A stretch of 64,000 nt of DNA from Halochromatium salexigens (GTDB lineage Bacteria > Pseudomonadota > Gammaproteobacteria > Chromatiales > Chromatiaceae), in NCBI RefSeq assembly GCF_016653295.1, contig NZ_NHSF01000063.1, positions 1 to 64,000 of the forward strand. The letters run 5' to 3'. A program made the position numbers and the translations under genes. The notes under the pieces were generated by a model. The model was given only the letters and a program-made list of their open reading frames with translations. It did no database searches and was not told the DNA's origin. Position 1 is the first letter of the stretch. Each line of letters starts with the position of its first letter. Shown in pieces: positions 49,213 to 59,600 of this stretch.

Positions 49213-50157
49213 TCACAAACAACTCATCCCCACCTCATACACCCCACCGATCACCACCCACTCATCCTCACCCTTGAGCATCCCCGGCAGCAGGCCGTTG
49301 AAGAAGAACACCTTCGGCAGCGGCACCTGCGTCTCGAGGATGTAGTCACCGAACTCACAGGCCCGCTCGCGGTTGCTGGTGAAGCTATTGAGATTGTTCA
49401 ACAGCACCCGCCGACGGCCGGCGAGCGCCGATTCGCCGCGGCGTTTACCAGGGCCCTGCCCAGCCCCGGATAGAGTGCCTGCTTCTTCAGGCTCGTCGTC
49501 CAGCACCTCATGCTCGCCAATGCGGTTGATGCCCCGGTACAGGGTCAGATGCGTCTCTTCGGGATGCTGGCGCACCAGCTCGTACTGACAATAGGTATAG
49601 AGCAGGTCGAGCTGCGCCTCGAGGGCATTGGTGGCGTAGAGGCCCTGGGCGCCCTGCGCCAAGTAGCGATGATAAGCATCATCATCGCCACCGTTGAGCG
49701 GCCCGCCATGATGGCGCGCGAGCAGCCCGAAGCGGGTCTCGACCCAGTGCTTGAGCACGGCACCCTCGCGGCCGTCAGCGTCGAACGACCAGCCGCGAAC
49801 CATGCGCAGGTAGTTGGCGTTGCGTCTGTACTTCTTGACCCGCTGCGCGGCTAGGCCCGCGGCCTCCAGATCATCCAGGCAGAAATGCGCCGCCATGTAG
49901 TCGACGAAGTGCTCGGCACGTTCGCGCGCAGTGTCGATCGGCGACAACAACCGGAACAGGTCTTGATGGAAGGCACGGATACCGTCGATCTCGAGTGAGA
50001 CCGGATGCGTCTGATACGTCAGTCCGCCGAGGATGACAGCCGGTAGGTTGCATCGATTGAGCGGTAGGCGAGCATTCGCGGGTAACGAGGGTGGCGAGCG
50101 TGGCAGCAGGCTCGGATTGGTCTCGGGCTTGGCCTCGGGTTGAGCGTCGAGCTTCAT
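49213..50157 (-). CDS. draT: NAD(+)-dinitrogen-reductase ADP-D-ribosyltransferase
   Basis: ADP-ribosylates an Arg of NifH to switch nitrogenase off after ammonium or darkness. Family features include LPLNRCNLPAVILGGLTYQT, RNANYLRMVRGWSFD, LDLLYTYCQYELVRQHPEE and the NAD-binding TLYRGINRIGEHEVL. FTSNRERACEFGDYILE and the end FFFNGLLPGMLKGEDEWVVI are also present. Between EHEVL and LLNNLNSF there is a longer Gly/Glu/Arg-rich linker of about 32 residues. I start at the ATG at 50157, with AGGAGA 12-17 bases upstream; in-frame ATG 50232 and GTG 50253 would add a low-complexity leader. No draG is in the window. Confidence 0.94.
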   Translation of the reverse strand: MKLDAQPEAKPETNPSLLPRSPPSLPANARLPLNRCNLPAVILGGLTYQTHPVSLEIDGIRAFHQDLFRLLSPIDTARERAEHFVDYMAAHFCLDDLEAAGLAAQRVKKYRRNANYLRMVRGWSFDADGREGAVLKHWVETRFGLLARHHGGPLNGGDDDAYHRYLAQGAQGLYATNALEAQLDLLYTYCQYELVRQHPEETHLTLYRGINRIGEHEVLDDEPEEAGTLSGAGQGPGKRRGESALAGRRRVLLNNLNSFTSNRERACEFGDYILETQVPLPKVFFFNGLLPGMLKGEDEWVVIGGVYEVGMSCL

Positions 50158-50266
50158 GCCGGGATCAGTCTCCTGGCAAACGGTGAGCGAAATCTTGGGG
50201 TGACTGTTGGCTTGATGGCGAGACTGAGGCATGTCGACTCGTTTTGTAGACACAAAGGCTGAGGGC

Positions 50267-50303
50267 TTGTTATCTATGCGACCGGTTTGTTATCTATGCT
50301 ACC
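50267..50303 (+). promoter_or_regulatory. Tandem TGT-N10-ACC repeats, candidate NifA upstream activator sites
   Basis: The 16-base string TTGTTATCTATGCNACC occurs twice in direct orientation (50267-50283 and 50287-50303), offset by 20 bases. Each contains TGT-N10-ACC, one base from the NifA consensus TGT-N10-ACA. They lie about 70-105 bp before the nifH -24/-12 promoter, the usual distance for an enhancer-bound activator. They also lie just upstream of draT, so could serve both genes. Confidence 0.6.
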
Positions 50304-50372
50304 AAGATGACAGGCTGCCAGTTTCGTGAGTTTATCCTTATTTTTCAATGCATTAAATAAATATCGATGATC

Positions 50373-50388
50373 TGGCACAGGCTATGCT
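50373..50388 (+). promoter_or_regulatory. Sigma-54 (-24/-12) promoter of nifH
   Basis: TGGCACAGGCTATGCT has the invariant GG and GC separated by ten bases and matches the consensus TGGCACN5TTGCW at all but one core base. It lies 65 bp upstream of the nifH start in an A+T-rich leader. This is the expected NifA/RpoN-dependent promoter of the nif operon. Confidence 0.85.
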
Positions 50389-50401
50389 TATATCCCGGTG
50401 A

Positions 50402-51337
<936 letters not shown>

Positions 51338-51475
51338 CCGCGCCCGACCGCCCTGCCCGTCTCCCTGGTCCCTCATACCGCTCCTTTACGGGGCGGCGCC
51401 GAGGGGCTCAGAATCGATGCTTCAACGCGCGTCGGTCCGCGGATTGGCGGCGGCGCCGATGAGAGGAACGCCGAT

Positions 51476-52963
51476 ATGGCAACAATGACCCGTGACGAGA
51501 CCCAAGCCCTGATCCAAGAAGTGCTAGAGGTCTACCCCGAGAAGGCGAAGAACGACCGCGCCAAGCACTTGGCCGTCAACGACCAGTCGCTCGAGCAGTC
51601 AAAAAAGTGCATTACCTCCAACCGTAAGTCCCAGCCCGGAGTCATGACCGTTCGCGGTTGTGCCTATGCCGGTTCGAAAGGTGTGGTCTGGGGGCCGATC
51701 AAGGACATGATCCACGTCTCCCATGGCCCGGTCGGCTGTGGTCAGTACTCGCGTGCCGGTCGTCGCAATTACTACACCGGCATGACTGGCGTGAATACCT
51801 TCGGCACGATGAACTTCACCTCCGATTTCCAGGAGAAGGACATCGTCTTTGGCGGCGATAAGAAGCTGGCCAAGATCGTCGACGAGATCGAGCAGCTGTT
51901 TCCACTCTCGAAGGGCGTCTCGGTGCAGTCCGAATGCCCAATTGGCCTGATTGGCGACGATATCGAATCGGTCTCGAAACAGAAGACGAAGGAACTCGAG
52001 AAGCCGGTGATCGCGGTGCGCTGCGAAGGCTTCCGTGGTGTGTCGCAGTCGCTCGGCCATCACATCGCCAATGACTCGATTCGCGATAACGTCGTGCACA
52101 ACCGCGACAACGACAACAGCTTCGAGACCACGCCCTACGACGTTGCCATCATTGGTGATTACAATATCGGCGGCGATGCCTGGTCCTCGCGCATCCTGCT
52201 CGAGGAGATGGGACTGCGGGTGGTCGCACAGTGGTCTGGCGACGGCACCCTCTCGGAGATGGAGCTGACCCCAAAGGTCAAGCTGAATCTGATCCACTGC
52301 TATCGCTCGATGAACTACATCAGCCGGCACATGGAGGAGCGCTACGGTGTGCCCTGGATGGAATACAATCTGTTCGGGCCGACCAAGATTGCCGAGTCAC
52401 TGCGCAAGATCGCCGCGTTCTTCGACGAGACCATCCAGACCAATGCCGAGAAGGTGATTGCCAAATACCAGGCCGAGTACGACGCCATTATCGCCAAGTA
52501 TCGCCCGCGTTTGGAAGGCAAGAAGGTGATGCTCTACGTCGGCGGTCTGCGCCCGCGCCACATCATTGGCGCCTACGAGGATCTGGGAATGGAGGTCGTC
52601 GGCACGGGCTACGAGTTCGCCCATAACGACGACTACGATCGCACCATCAAGGAGATGGGCGATTCGACGCTGCTCTTCGACGATGTCACCGGCTACGAAT
52701 TCGAAGAATTCACCAAGGCCCTCAAGCCTGACATGATCGGCTCTGGGATCAAGGAGAAGTACATCTTCCAGAAGATGGGCATTCCCTTCCGGCAGATGCA
52801 TTCTTGGGATTACTCAGGTCCATATCACGGCTACGACGGTTTTGCCATCTTCGCCCGCGATATGGACATGACGATCAACAACCCGTGCTGGAACAGCATG
52901 CAGGCGCCCTGGCTCAAGCCCGCCGAGGGCGAGAGCGAAGCACCCATGGCGGCTAGCGCTTGA
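51476..52963 (+). CDS. nifD: Nitrogenase molybdenum-iron protein alpha chain NifD
   Basis: A 495-residue alpha subunit of the MoFe protein. P-cluster Cys residues lie in [33 protein letters not shown] and [12 protein letters not shown]. The FeMo-cofactor Cys is in [14 protein letters not shown] and the cofactor His in [17 protein letters not shown]. It has GAGAGGAACGCCG before its start. nifK follows after 63 bp. Confidence 0.99.
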   Translation: MATMTRDETQALIQEVLEVYPEKAKNDRAKHLAVNDQSLEQSKKCITSNRKSQPGVMTVRGCAYAGSKGVVWGPIKDMIHVSHGPVGCGQYSRAGRRNYYTGMTGVNTFGTMNFTSDFQEKDIVFGGDKKLAKIVDEIEQLFPLSKGVSVQSECPIGLIGDDIESVSKQKTKELEKPVIAVRCEGFRGVSQSLGHHIANDSIRDNVVHNRDNDNSFETTPYDVAIIGDYNIGGDAWSSRILLEEMGLRVVAQWSGDGTLSEMELTPKVKLNLIHCYRSMNYISRHMEERYGVPWMEYNLFGPTKIAESLRKIAAFFDETIQTNAEKVIAKYQAEYDAIIAKYRPRLEGKKVMLYVGGLRPRHIIGAYEDLGMEVVGTGYEFAHNDDYDRTIKEMGDSTLLFDDVTGYEFEEFTKALKPDMIGSGIKEKYIFQKMGIPFRQMHSWDYSGPYHGYDGFAIFARDMDMTINNPCWNSMQAPWLKPAEGESEAPMAASA

Positions 52964-53026
52964 TTCTCCCATCCCGTTTTCACTCGCCGTCCGTCCGCAG
53001 ATAAGCGGCGCGGCAGGAGCACCCTC

Positions 53027-54598
53027 ATGACCCAGACCGCCGAAAAGATCAAACCCGGCTATCCGCTATTCCTCGACGAGGATTATCAGGCCAGCATCAC
53101 CAACAAGCGCGAGCTGTCCGAAGAGCGGGTCGACCAGGCCAAGCTCGACGAGATCTTCGAGTGGACCACGACCAAGGAGTACCAGGATCTCAACTTCGCC
53201 CGTGAGTCCCTGACCATCAACCCGGCCAAGGCCTGCCAGCCGCTCGGCGCCGTGCTCTGCGCACTCGGCTTCGAGAAGACCCTGCCCTATGTGCATGGCT
53301 CTCAAGGCTGCGTCGCCTACTTCCGCACATACTTCAACCGTCACTTCAAGGAGCCGATCGCCTGTGTGTCGGATTCGATGACCGAGGACGCGGCGGTGTT
53401 CGGCGGCCAGAAGAACATGTTCGATGGCCTCGAGAACGCCAAGGCCCTGTACAAGCCGGAGATGATCGCGGTCTCCACCACCTGCATGGCCGAAGTCATC
53501 GGTGACGACCTCAACGCCTTCATCGGTAACTCAAAAAAGGAAGGCCATATCCCGGCCGAGTTCCCGACCCCATTCGCGCACACCCCGAGTTTCGTCGGCA
53601 GCCACACCACTGGCTGGGACAACATGTTCGAGGGCACCATACGCTACTTCACCCTCAATGAGATGGAGGGCAAAGAGGTCGGCAGCAACGGCAAGATCAA
53701 CATCGTCCCGGGCTTCGAGACCTATCTCGGCAACTTCCGCGTCATGCACCGGATGATGCAGGAGATGGGCGTCGACTATACCCTGCTCAGCGATCCGACC
53801 GATGTGCTCGACACGCCGGCCGATGGTGAATACCGGATGTATGACGGCGGCACCAAGATCGACGAGATCAAGGACGCCCCGAACGCCATCGACACGCTGC
53901 TGCTGCAACCCTGGCAGTTGCCAAAGACCAAGAAATTCATCGACACGACTTGGCATCAGCCGCTCTCGAAGATCGCTATCCCGATGGGGCTGGAGTGGAC
54001 CGACGACTTTCTAATGAAGGTCTCGGAACTCACTGGCAAGGAGATCCCGGCTTCCCTGGCAAAGGAGCGCGGTCGTCTGGTCGACATGATGACCGATAGC
54101 CATCAGTGGCTGCACGGCAAGAGCTTCGCGCTCTACGGCGATGCCGACTTCGTCATGGGCTTGAGCAAGTTCTTGCTCGAGCTCGGCGCCGAACCGAAGC
54201 ACATCCTCTGCAACCACGCCAACAAGCGCTGGAAGAAGGCGATGGAGGCGATGCTGGCCGACTCACCCTATGGTCAGAACTCGACCGTCTATATGAGCAA
54301 GGACCTCTGGCACCTGCGCTCGCTGTGCTTCACCGACAAGCCGGATTTCCTGATCGGTAACAGTTACGGCAAGTTCATCCAGCGCGACACCCTGAAGAAG
54401 GGCAAAGCGCACGAGGTGCCGCTGATCCGGATCGGCTTCCCGATCTTCGACCGGCATCACCTGCATCGGATGACCACCCTGGGCTACGAGGGCGCGATGT
54501 ACATGCTAACCACCTTGGTCAATGCCGTGCTCGAACAGTTGGACAAGGAGACCAACGAAATGGGGGTCACTGACTTCGGTTACGACCTCGTTCGCTAG
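53027..54598 (+). CDS. nifK: Nitrogenase molybdenum-iron protein beta chain NifK
   Basis: A 523-residue beta subunit. P-cluster Cys residues lie in PAKACQPLGAVLCALGFEK, VHGSQGCVAYFRTYF and STTCMAEVIGDDL. The ends RIGFPIFDRHHLHRMTTLGY and TDFGYDLVR are typical. The first 50 residues carry the usual beta-chain extension that wraps the alpha chain. A strong hairpin follows its stop and may insulate nifHDK mRNA from the downstream genes. Confidence 0.99.
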   Translation: MTQTAEKIKPGYPLFLDEDYQASITNKRELSEERVDQAKLDEIFEWTTTKEYQDLNFARESLTINPAKACQPLGAVLCALGFEKTLPYVHGSQGCVAYFRTYFNRHFKEPIACVSDSMTEDAAVFGGQKNMFDGLENAKALYKPEMIAVSTTCMAEVIGDDLNAFIGNSKKEGHIPAEFPTPFAHTPSFVGSHTTGWDNMFEGTIRYFTLNEMEGKEVGSNGKINIVPGFETYLGNFRVMHRMMQEMGVDYTLLSDPTDVLDTPADGEYRMYDGGTKIDEIKDAPNAIDTLLLQPWQLPKTKKFIDTTWHQPLSKIAIPMGLEWTDDFLMKVSELTGKEIPASLAKERGRLVDMMTDSHQWLHGKSFALYGDADFVMGLSKFLLELGAEPKHILCNHANKRWKKAMEAMLADSPYGQNSTVYMSKDLWHLRSLCFTDKPDFLIGNSYGKFIQRDTLKKGKAHEVPLIRIGFPIFDRHHLHRMTTLGYEGAMYMLTTLVNAVLEQLDKETNEMGVTDFGYDLVR

Positions 54599-54605
54599 CT
54601 GCTGT

Positions 54606-54654
54606 CAATGGCCGACCCCATAGAGCGGCCGTCGGCTCCCGGGGTTGGCCATTG
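54606..54654 (+). other. Strong hairpin between nifK and nifT
   Basis: CAATGGCCGACCCC (54606-54619) pairs with GGGGTTGGCCATTG (54641-54654) over 14 bp with one G-U pair. The loop is 21 nt and contains GCGGCCGTC. No U-run follows. It most likely stabilises the upstream nifHDK mRNA or reduces readthrough, which would set a higher level for the structural genes than for nifT and beyond. Confidence 0.7.
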
Positions 54655-54674
54655 CATGAGACACGAGACACAAG

Positions 54675-54893
54675 ATGCCTAATGTCATGATCCGAAAAAA
54701 CGACAGCGGTGGACTGCTGTTCTACGTCGCGAAAAAAGATATGGAAGAGACCATCGCCAGCGTCGAGACCGACACCAGCGACGCCTGGGGCGGTGCCGTC
54801 GAACTCACCGACGGCTCGCGCTGGTACATCGACCCAGTCAGCCCACCGCCCAGCTTTCCGACCACCCTGCGCTTCAAACGCGCCGAGGGCTGA
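54675..54893 (+). CDS. nifT: NifT/FixU family protein
   Basis: A 72-residue protein matching NifT along its length: PNVMIRKNDSGGLLFYVAKK, then VETDTSDAWGGAVELTDG and a C-terminal LPxTxRFK-like strand (FPTTLRFKRAEG). It lies just after nifK as in most diazotrophs. Its role is not settled; it is thought to influence nitrogenase maturation. The ferredoxin gene follows after about 90 bp. Confidence 0.95.
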   Translation: MPNVMIRKNDSGGLLFYVAKKDMEETIASVETDTSDAWGGAVELTDGSRWYIDPVSPPPSFPTTLRFKRAEG

Positions 54894-54985
54894 GCCGCTT
54901 ACACACATCAGCAATCCGTGACTGCAGCGACGCGCGACCAACCTCGGGCGTCTCGGCAACAACCACCCACAGCCGGAGGTACATC

Positions 54986-55174
54986 ATGGCCTTACAAATC
55001 ATCCGCGACATTTGCACCGCCTGCGGCGACTGCGTATCCGTTTGCCCAACGGACAGCATTACAGCCTTCAAAGGCACCTATAAGATCGACGCCAGCACCT
55101 GCACCGAGTGCGACGACGCCGACCCGCAGTGCGTTGATGTCTGCATGGAAGACGACTGCATCGTTCCGGCCTGA
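54986..55174 (+). CDS. 2[4Fe-4S] ferredoxin of the nif cluster
   Basis: A 62-residue bacterial-type ferredoxin. The first cluster motif is ICTACGDCVSVCPTDSI (CX2CX2CX3C) and the second is CTECDDADPQCVDVCMEDDC. The second has six residues between the second and third Cys, a slightly expanded form. It probably carries electrons to NifH or to cofactor assembly. It has CGGAGG before the start and sits between nifT and the nifY-like gene. Confidence 0.94.
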   Translation: MALQIIRDICTACGDCVSVCPTDSITAFKGTYKIDASTCTECDDADPQCVDVCMEDDCIVPA

Positions 55175-55226
55175 AGCAGGCGGCAAAACGGCAAACCGAA
55201 CAGACAGGACCAGAAAGGAGCCAACG

Positions 55227-55940
55227 ATGACCCAATCGACCTTATCCGACGAGATCGCGCTGCGCATTGGCCTCGCCGCCCGCGCCCTCCCGGACACCGA
55301 CATCGCCAGGCTCCTGCGGGTGCTCGCCGACGCCGTCGGACTCCCGCCGACCGCCGTTAGCCTCAACGAACTCACCGTCAAGGGCCTCAAGCATGCCGCT
55401 GACGGCGAGTTCGCCGACGTCGACAATGCCGCTCTTAAAGAGGCCCTCGCACGCCTCAAAGGCCAAGGCAGCAGCGAGATCGAGCCAGCGCCTGACCCCG
55501 AGTCCTACAGCGACGGCGAGCTACCTAGTTCGATCCGCGTCGCCTGCGCCTCCAACGGCGGCGAACTCCTCGATGGCCACTTCGGCTCCTGCCAACGCTT
55601 TCTGGTCTACCAGGTCTCTGCCGACAGCTACAAACTCATCGACTGCCGCGATATCGACGCCGCCGCCGGCGAGCAACAGGATGACAAGAACAGCTATCGT
55701 GCCTCGCTGATCGCCGACTGCCAGATCCTCTACGTCGCCTCCATCGGTGGCCCGGCCGCAGCCAAGGTGGTTAAACGCGACATCCATCCGATCAAACGTC
55801 CGCAGATGGGCAACGCCCGTGAGCACATCGCTGAGCTCTCGCGCATCCTCGCCGACAAGGCCCCGCCATGGCTTGCGAAGATCATGGGCACCGCAACCGA
55901 ATCGCGGGTGCACTTCGAGCGCACGCCTGAAGAAGCCTGA
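55227..55940 (+). CDS. nifY: NifY/NafY-like iron-molybdenum cofactor-binding protein
   Basis: A 237-residue two-domain protein. The N-terminal helical domain (about 1-85; DIARLLRVLADAVGLPPTAV) resembles the apo-dinitrogenase-binding domain of NafY. The C-terminal NifX/NafY domain has SIRVACASNGGELLDGHFGS and FLVYQVSADSYKLIDCRDI, with the cofactor-ligand His of the DGHFG motif intact. NifY-type proteins hold apo-nitrogenase and FeMo-co during maturation. The start at 55227 has AAAGGAG upstream. Confidence 0.9.
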   Translation: MTQSTLSDEIALRIGLAARALPDTDIARLLRVLADAVGLPPTAVSLNELTVKGLKHAADGEFADVDNAALKEALARLKGQGSSEIEPAPDPESYSDGELPSSIRVACASNGGELLDGHFGSCQRFLVYQVSADSYKLIDCRDIDAAAGEQQDDKNSYRASLIADCQILYVASIGGPAAAKVVKRDIHPIKRPQMGNAREHIAELSRILADKAPPWLAKIMGTATESRVHFERTPEEA

Positions 55941-55952
55941 GCCTACGCGCGC

Positions 55953-56225
55953 ATGATCAGCACCGCCTTCCTCGACCAGATTGAGACCATCATCAGCCGC
56001 GCCGGTCTCAGTAGCGACTCGGTCACGGCCCTACGCGACGCCTTCCCAGACCATCACTTCACTCATTGTCTTGATGACGACATCAGCGCCGGCATCGAGC
56101 CGGTGCGCGAATCCGAGGGCTTCAACCTCTACCTGATCGACGCCAGCGAGCACTGTCTACGCTTCACCCGCGATCTCGATAGCGCCACCGGACTCGTCCT
56201 CGCTGAGGTCAGCGACGAGGATTGA
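55953..56225 (+). CDS. Small nif-cluster protein (DUF6129-like)
   Basis: A 90-residue acidic protein with no Cys cluster, signal peptide or membrane span. It has LDQIETIISRAGLSSDSVTA, ALRDAFPDHHFTHCLDDDI and FNLYLIDASEHCLRFTRD. Proteins of this kind occur directly after nifY/nifX-like genes in gammaproteobacterial nif clusters, which I recall as DUF6129; function is unknown. It starts 12 bp after the nifY-like gene and is the last evident nif gene here. Confidence 0.75.
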   Translation: MISTAFLDQIETIISRAGLSSDSVTALRDAFPDHHFTHCLDDDISAGIEPVRESEGFNLYLIDASEHCLRFTRDLDSATGLVLAEVSDED

Positions 56226-56695
56226 GACGGCGACGCGTTCCGAAACCAAGCGCGTTTGGCCATCCCTTTGGGCCGATTGCCACCGATCCTGATACACTCG
56301 CCCACCGATCCGCGCGTCATGCTCCGATAAGCGCGTAGGCGACATCATCGGCAGTCGACACCATCGAGAGAGACCAGAGTTCGCGCTGACCCGTGGCCCC
56401 TTTAGCTTATGCCCTGCCCCTGCTGATGCTCGCCTCGGCGCTGGCGTTGTCTGGGTCGGCGTTGCCCATCAGTTACCGCCCTTGCTGCCAGCGCTCGGGC
56501 TTGCGCTATCCTTACTGCCGCTTCTCTTTCTGTTCGATAGCCTGGCGCGCCGCTTCGGGATCGCGCGCGTTGGCCTTTATCCAGATCTCGGTGACGCGAC
56601 TCGACAAGTTTCAGCAGCCCGCGCCAGGCCCATAGGCCTTATCGAGCCACCGCCCTGCGGCGGTCGAGCGAAATCTTTGCAGGGGGACACAATGC
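56226..56695 (+). pseudogene. 470-bp gap with a broken hydrophobic reading frame
   Basis: Between the nif cluster and the Aas-like gene two overlapping plus-strand frames look like one membrane protein start broken by a frameshift. A GTG at 56393 opens APLAYALPLLMLASALALSG. The next frame carries VWVGVAHQLPPLLPALGLAL and PLLFLFDSLARRFGIARVG before losing coding character. I cannot name the family with confidence. The last bases (AGGGGGACACAATGC) are the ribosome site for the next gene. Confidence 0.3.
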
Positions 56696-59600
56696 ATGAC
56701 CCGGCTCACACGAATCAATGGCTTTCTGCCCTTCGTGGTCGTGGTGTTCCTGAATAGCTTCGTTGATCTCGGCCACAAGATCATCATTCAAAACGCGCTC
56801 TTCAAGGCCTATGACGGCCCCGAGCAGATCTGGCTCACGGCCGTGGTCAACGCGTTGATCCTGCTACCCTTCATCCTGCTGTTCACGCCCTCGGGTTTTA
56901 TCGCCGACCGCTGGCCGAAGAATCGGGTCATGCGCATCAGCGCCTTTGTCGCGATCGGTATCACCCTCGCAATCACCGCCTGCTATTACCTGGGCTGGTT
57001 CCAGGCCGCCTTCGCGATGACCTTCGTGCTGGCGTTGCAGAGCGCGATCTACTCGCCGTCAAAATTCGGTTACATCAAGGAGCTTTCTGGCAACGAGGCC
57101 CTGACCACCGCCAATGCTTGGGTGCAGGCCTCGACCAGCATTGCCATTCTGGCCGGCACCCTGGTCTTTTCCGTGCTCTTCGAGGCCTTGCTCCGCACCG
57201 ACTCCGGCGCCATCGGCGGCACCGGCCTTCCGCCCGACGACATCCTGCGGCGAATCGCGCCGGTGGGCTGGTGCCTGGTGCTCGCCTCGCTGACCGAGGC
57301 ACTGCTCACCTTGCGCCTGCCGGAGCACCATGCTGGCGAGGCGGACATGCGCTTCGATCGCGCCGCCTATCTCAGCGGCCGCTATCTGAAGCACAACCTG
57401 CATGCGGCCTGGAACAATCAGGTGATCTGGCTCTCGATCGTTGGACTCGGCGTCTTCTGGGGCATCGCCCAGGTCCTGCTCGCGGCCTTCCCTGCCTTCG
57501 TCGAAGATAGTCTCGGCGAGACCAATACCGTGATGATCCAGGGCGTGATGGCCTTTTCCGGGATCGGTATCATCCTGGGTGCCATGCTCGCTGGACGCAT
57601 CTCGCGCGACCATGTCGAAACCGGCTTGATCCCGGTGGGCGCCATGGGCATCGCGTTGGTCATCATCCTGCTGCCGCACATCCGCGTTGCCTGGCTGCAT
57701 GGGCTGAATTTCCTCGCCCTCGGCTTCTTGGCCGGGCTGTTCATCGTGCCGCTGAACGCGTTGATCCAGTTCAATGCCGGGGAGCGCGAACTCGGGCGGG
57801 TGCTCGCCGCCAAGAACTTCGTGCTCAACTGGGTCATGCTCGCGGCACTGATGGTGACCATGGCCTCGGCACTGGCCAATGCCGGTAGCCACATCATCAT
57901 GGTTGCGCTTGGCGTCGTGGCGACCGTGGGTGGACTTTATACGATATTGCAACTACCACAGTCGCTGCTACGCTTCGTGATCGCCCGGACAATGCGAACG
58001 CGTTACCGACTCCAGGTCATCGGCCTCGACGACATGCCGGCCCAAGATGGGGTGCTGATGCTCGGCAATCATGTCAGCTGGATCGACTGGGCCATGGTGC
58101 AGTTGGCAAGCCCGCGGCCGGTGCATTTCGTCATGGAACGGGGGATCTATGAACGGTGGTATCTGCGCCGCTTCATGGACGCCTTTGGGGTCGTGCCGAT
58201 CTCGCGTGGCCGCTCCCGAGACGCGCTCAAAGCCGTCACCAGACTGCTAAATCAGGGCGAGGTCGTCTGCCTCTTCCCCGAGGGCACGATGAGCAAGAAT
58301 GCCCAGCTTGGGGAATTCAAGCGCGGCTTTGAGCGAGCGGCCGCGGGTGTTCATTCGGATAGGCCTGTCCGCATCCTGCCTTTCTACCTGCGCGGACTCT
58401 GGGGCAGCCGTTTCTCGCACGCGAGCCAAAAACTCAAGCGCGGCAACCGCGATGGGCTGCCGCGGGACGTGATCGTCGCCTTTGGACCGACATTGCCCAT
58501 CCATAGCCACGCCGATGCCGTGAAGCAGGCTGTCTTTGCGCTCTCTGTCAGTTCCTGGCGTGAGCACGCCGCCACCCTGCCAACGCTGCCACAGGCCTGG
58601 CTGCGAGTGGCAAAGCGCCGGCTTGCCGAGACGGCCGTGATCGATTCGAGCGGCAGGCGCATGAGCAATCGCCGCTTGATCGCTGCCACGCTGAGGAGCG
58701 CGCGGATCATTCGCCACCACTGCCGGGGTCCGCGCATCGGCGTGCTCCTGCTCCCGAGCAGCACCGCCGTCATCGCGAATCTCGCGAGTTGGCTCGCCGG
58801 CAAGCAGGTTGTCAATCTGAGCCCGAATCTGGGGAGCGATGCCTTCAGATCGGCTTCCGGGCGTGCCGGGCTCGCCCAGGTGCTGACCTCGGCACCCTAT
58901 CTCGCCGAGCTGCGTCGCCAGGGGCTTGAGCCGGATCGGCTATTGGCCGACCTCGAGTGCATCGATCTCGAAGCACTGCATGCCGCCCATCTTGATTGGC
59001 GTGGTCTCCTCGCGTTAACCGCGGCCGTCACCCTGCCAGGTTGGCTGTTACTCGCGCTCGGTGGTTGCCATCGTGTCAGGCCCGATGACACCGCGGCGGT
59101 CCTCTTCTCGAGCGATCCTCATGGTTGGCGGAAGGGCGTTGAACTCAGCCATCGCACGCTCATTGCAAACGTCGAGCAGATCGCCGATGTGCTCAATACC
59201 GAATGCGACGACCTCATGTTGGCCAATCTGCCCTTCTCTCAAGCGCTCGGGCTCACCCTGAACAACTGTCTGCCGTTGTTGGCAGGCATGCCGATGATCT
59301 GTCACAGTGAACCGGACGATGCGCTCGGCGCAGCCAAGGCTATTGCCCGCTTTCGGGCCACGCTGCTGTTCGGCACCTCGCGCTTGCTCGAGCCTTATCT
59401 CGAGCAGCCGAAGATTCATCCGATCATGCTGGCTTCGCTGCGTTTGCTCATCGTCGGCGCCGAGCCTCTCGCGCCTAAGGTGCGCGAGGGCTTTGCGCTG
59501 CGCTTTAACAAGCACGTCTATGAGGGCTATGGCACCACCGAAACCTCCCCGCTGGCGAGCCTCAATCTCCCGGACGCGATCGAAACCGAGCACTGGACGA

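Noticed and set aside
50250-50262. Palindrome-like TGTAGACACA near the draT start
   Set aside because: TGT and ACA are only four bases apart, so it does not fit the NifA site spacing; no other evidence supports it.
54599-54674. Hairpin after nifK as an intrinsic terminator
   Set aside because: There is no U-run after the stem, and nif genes continue immediately downstream.
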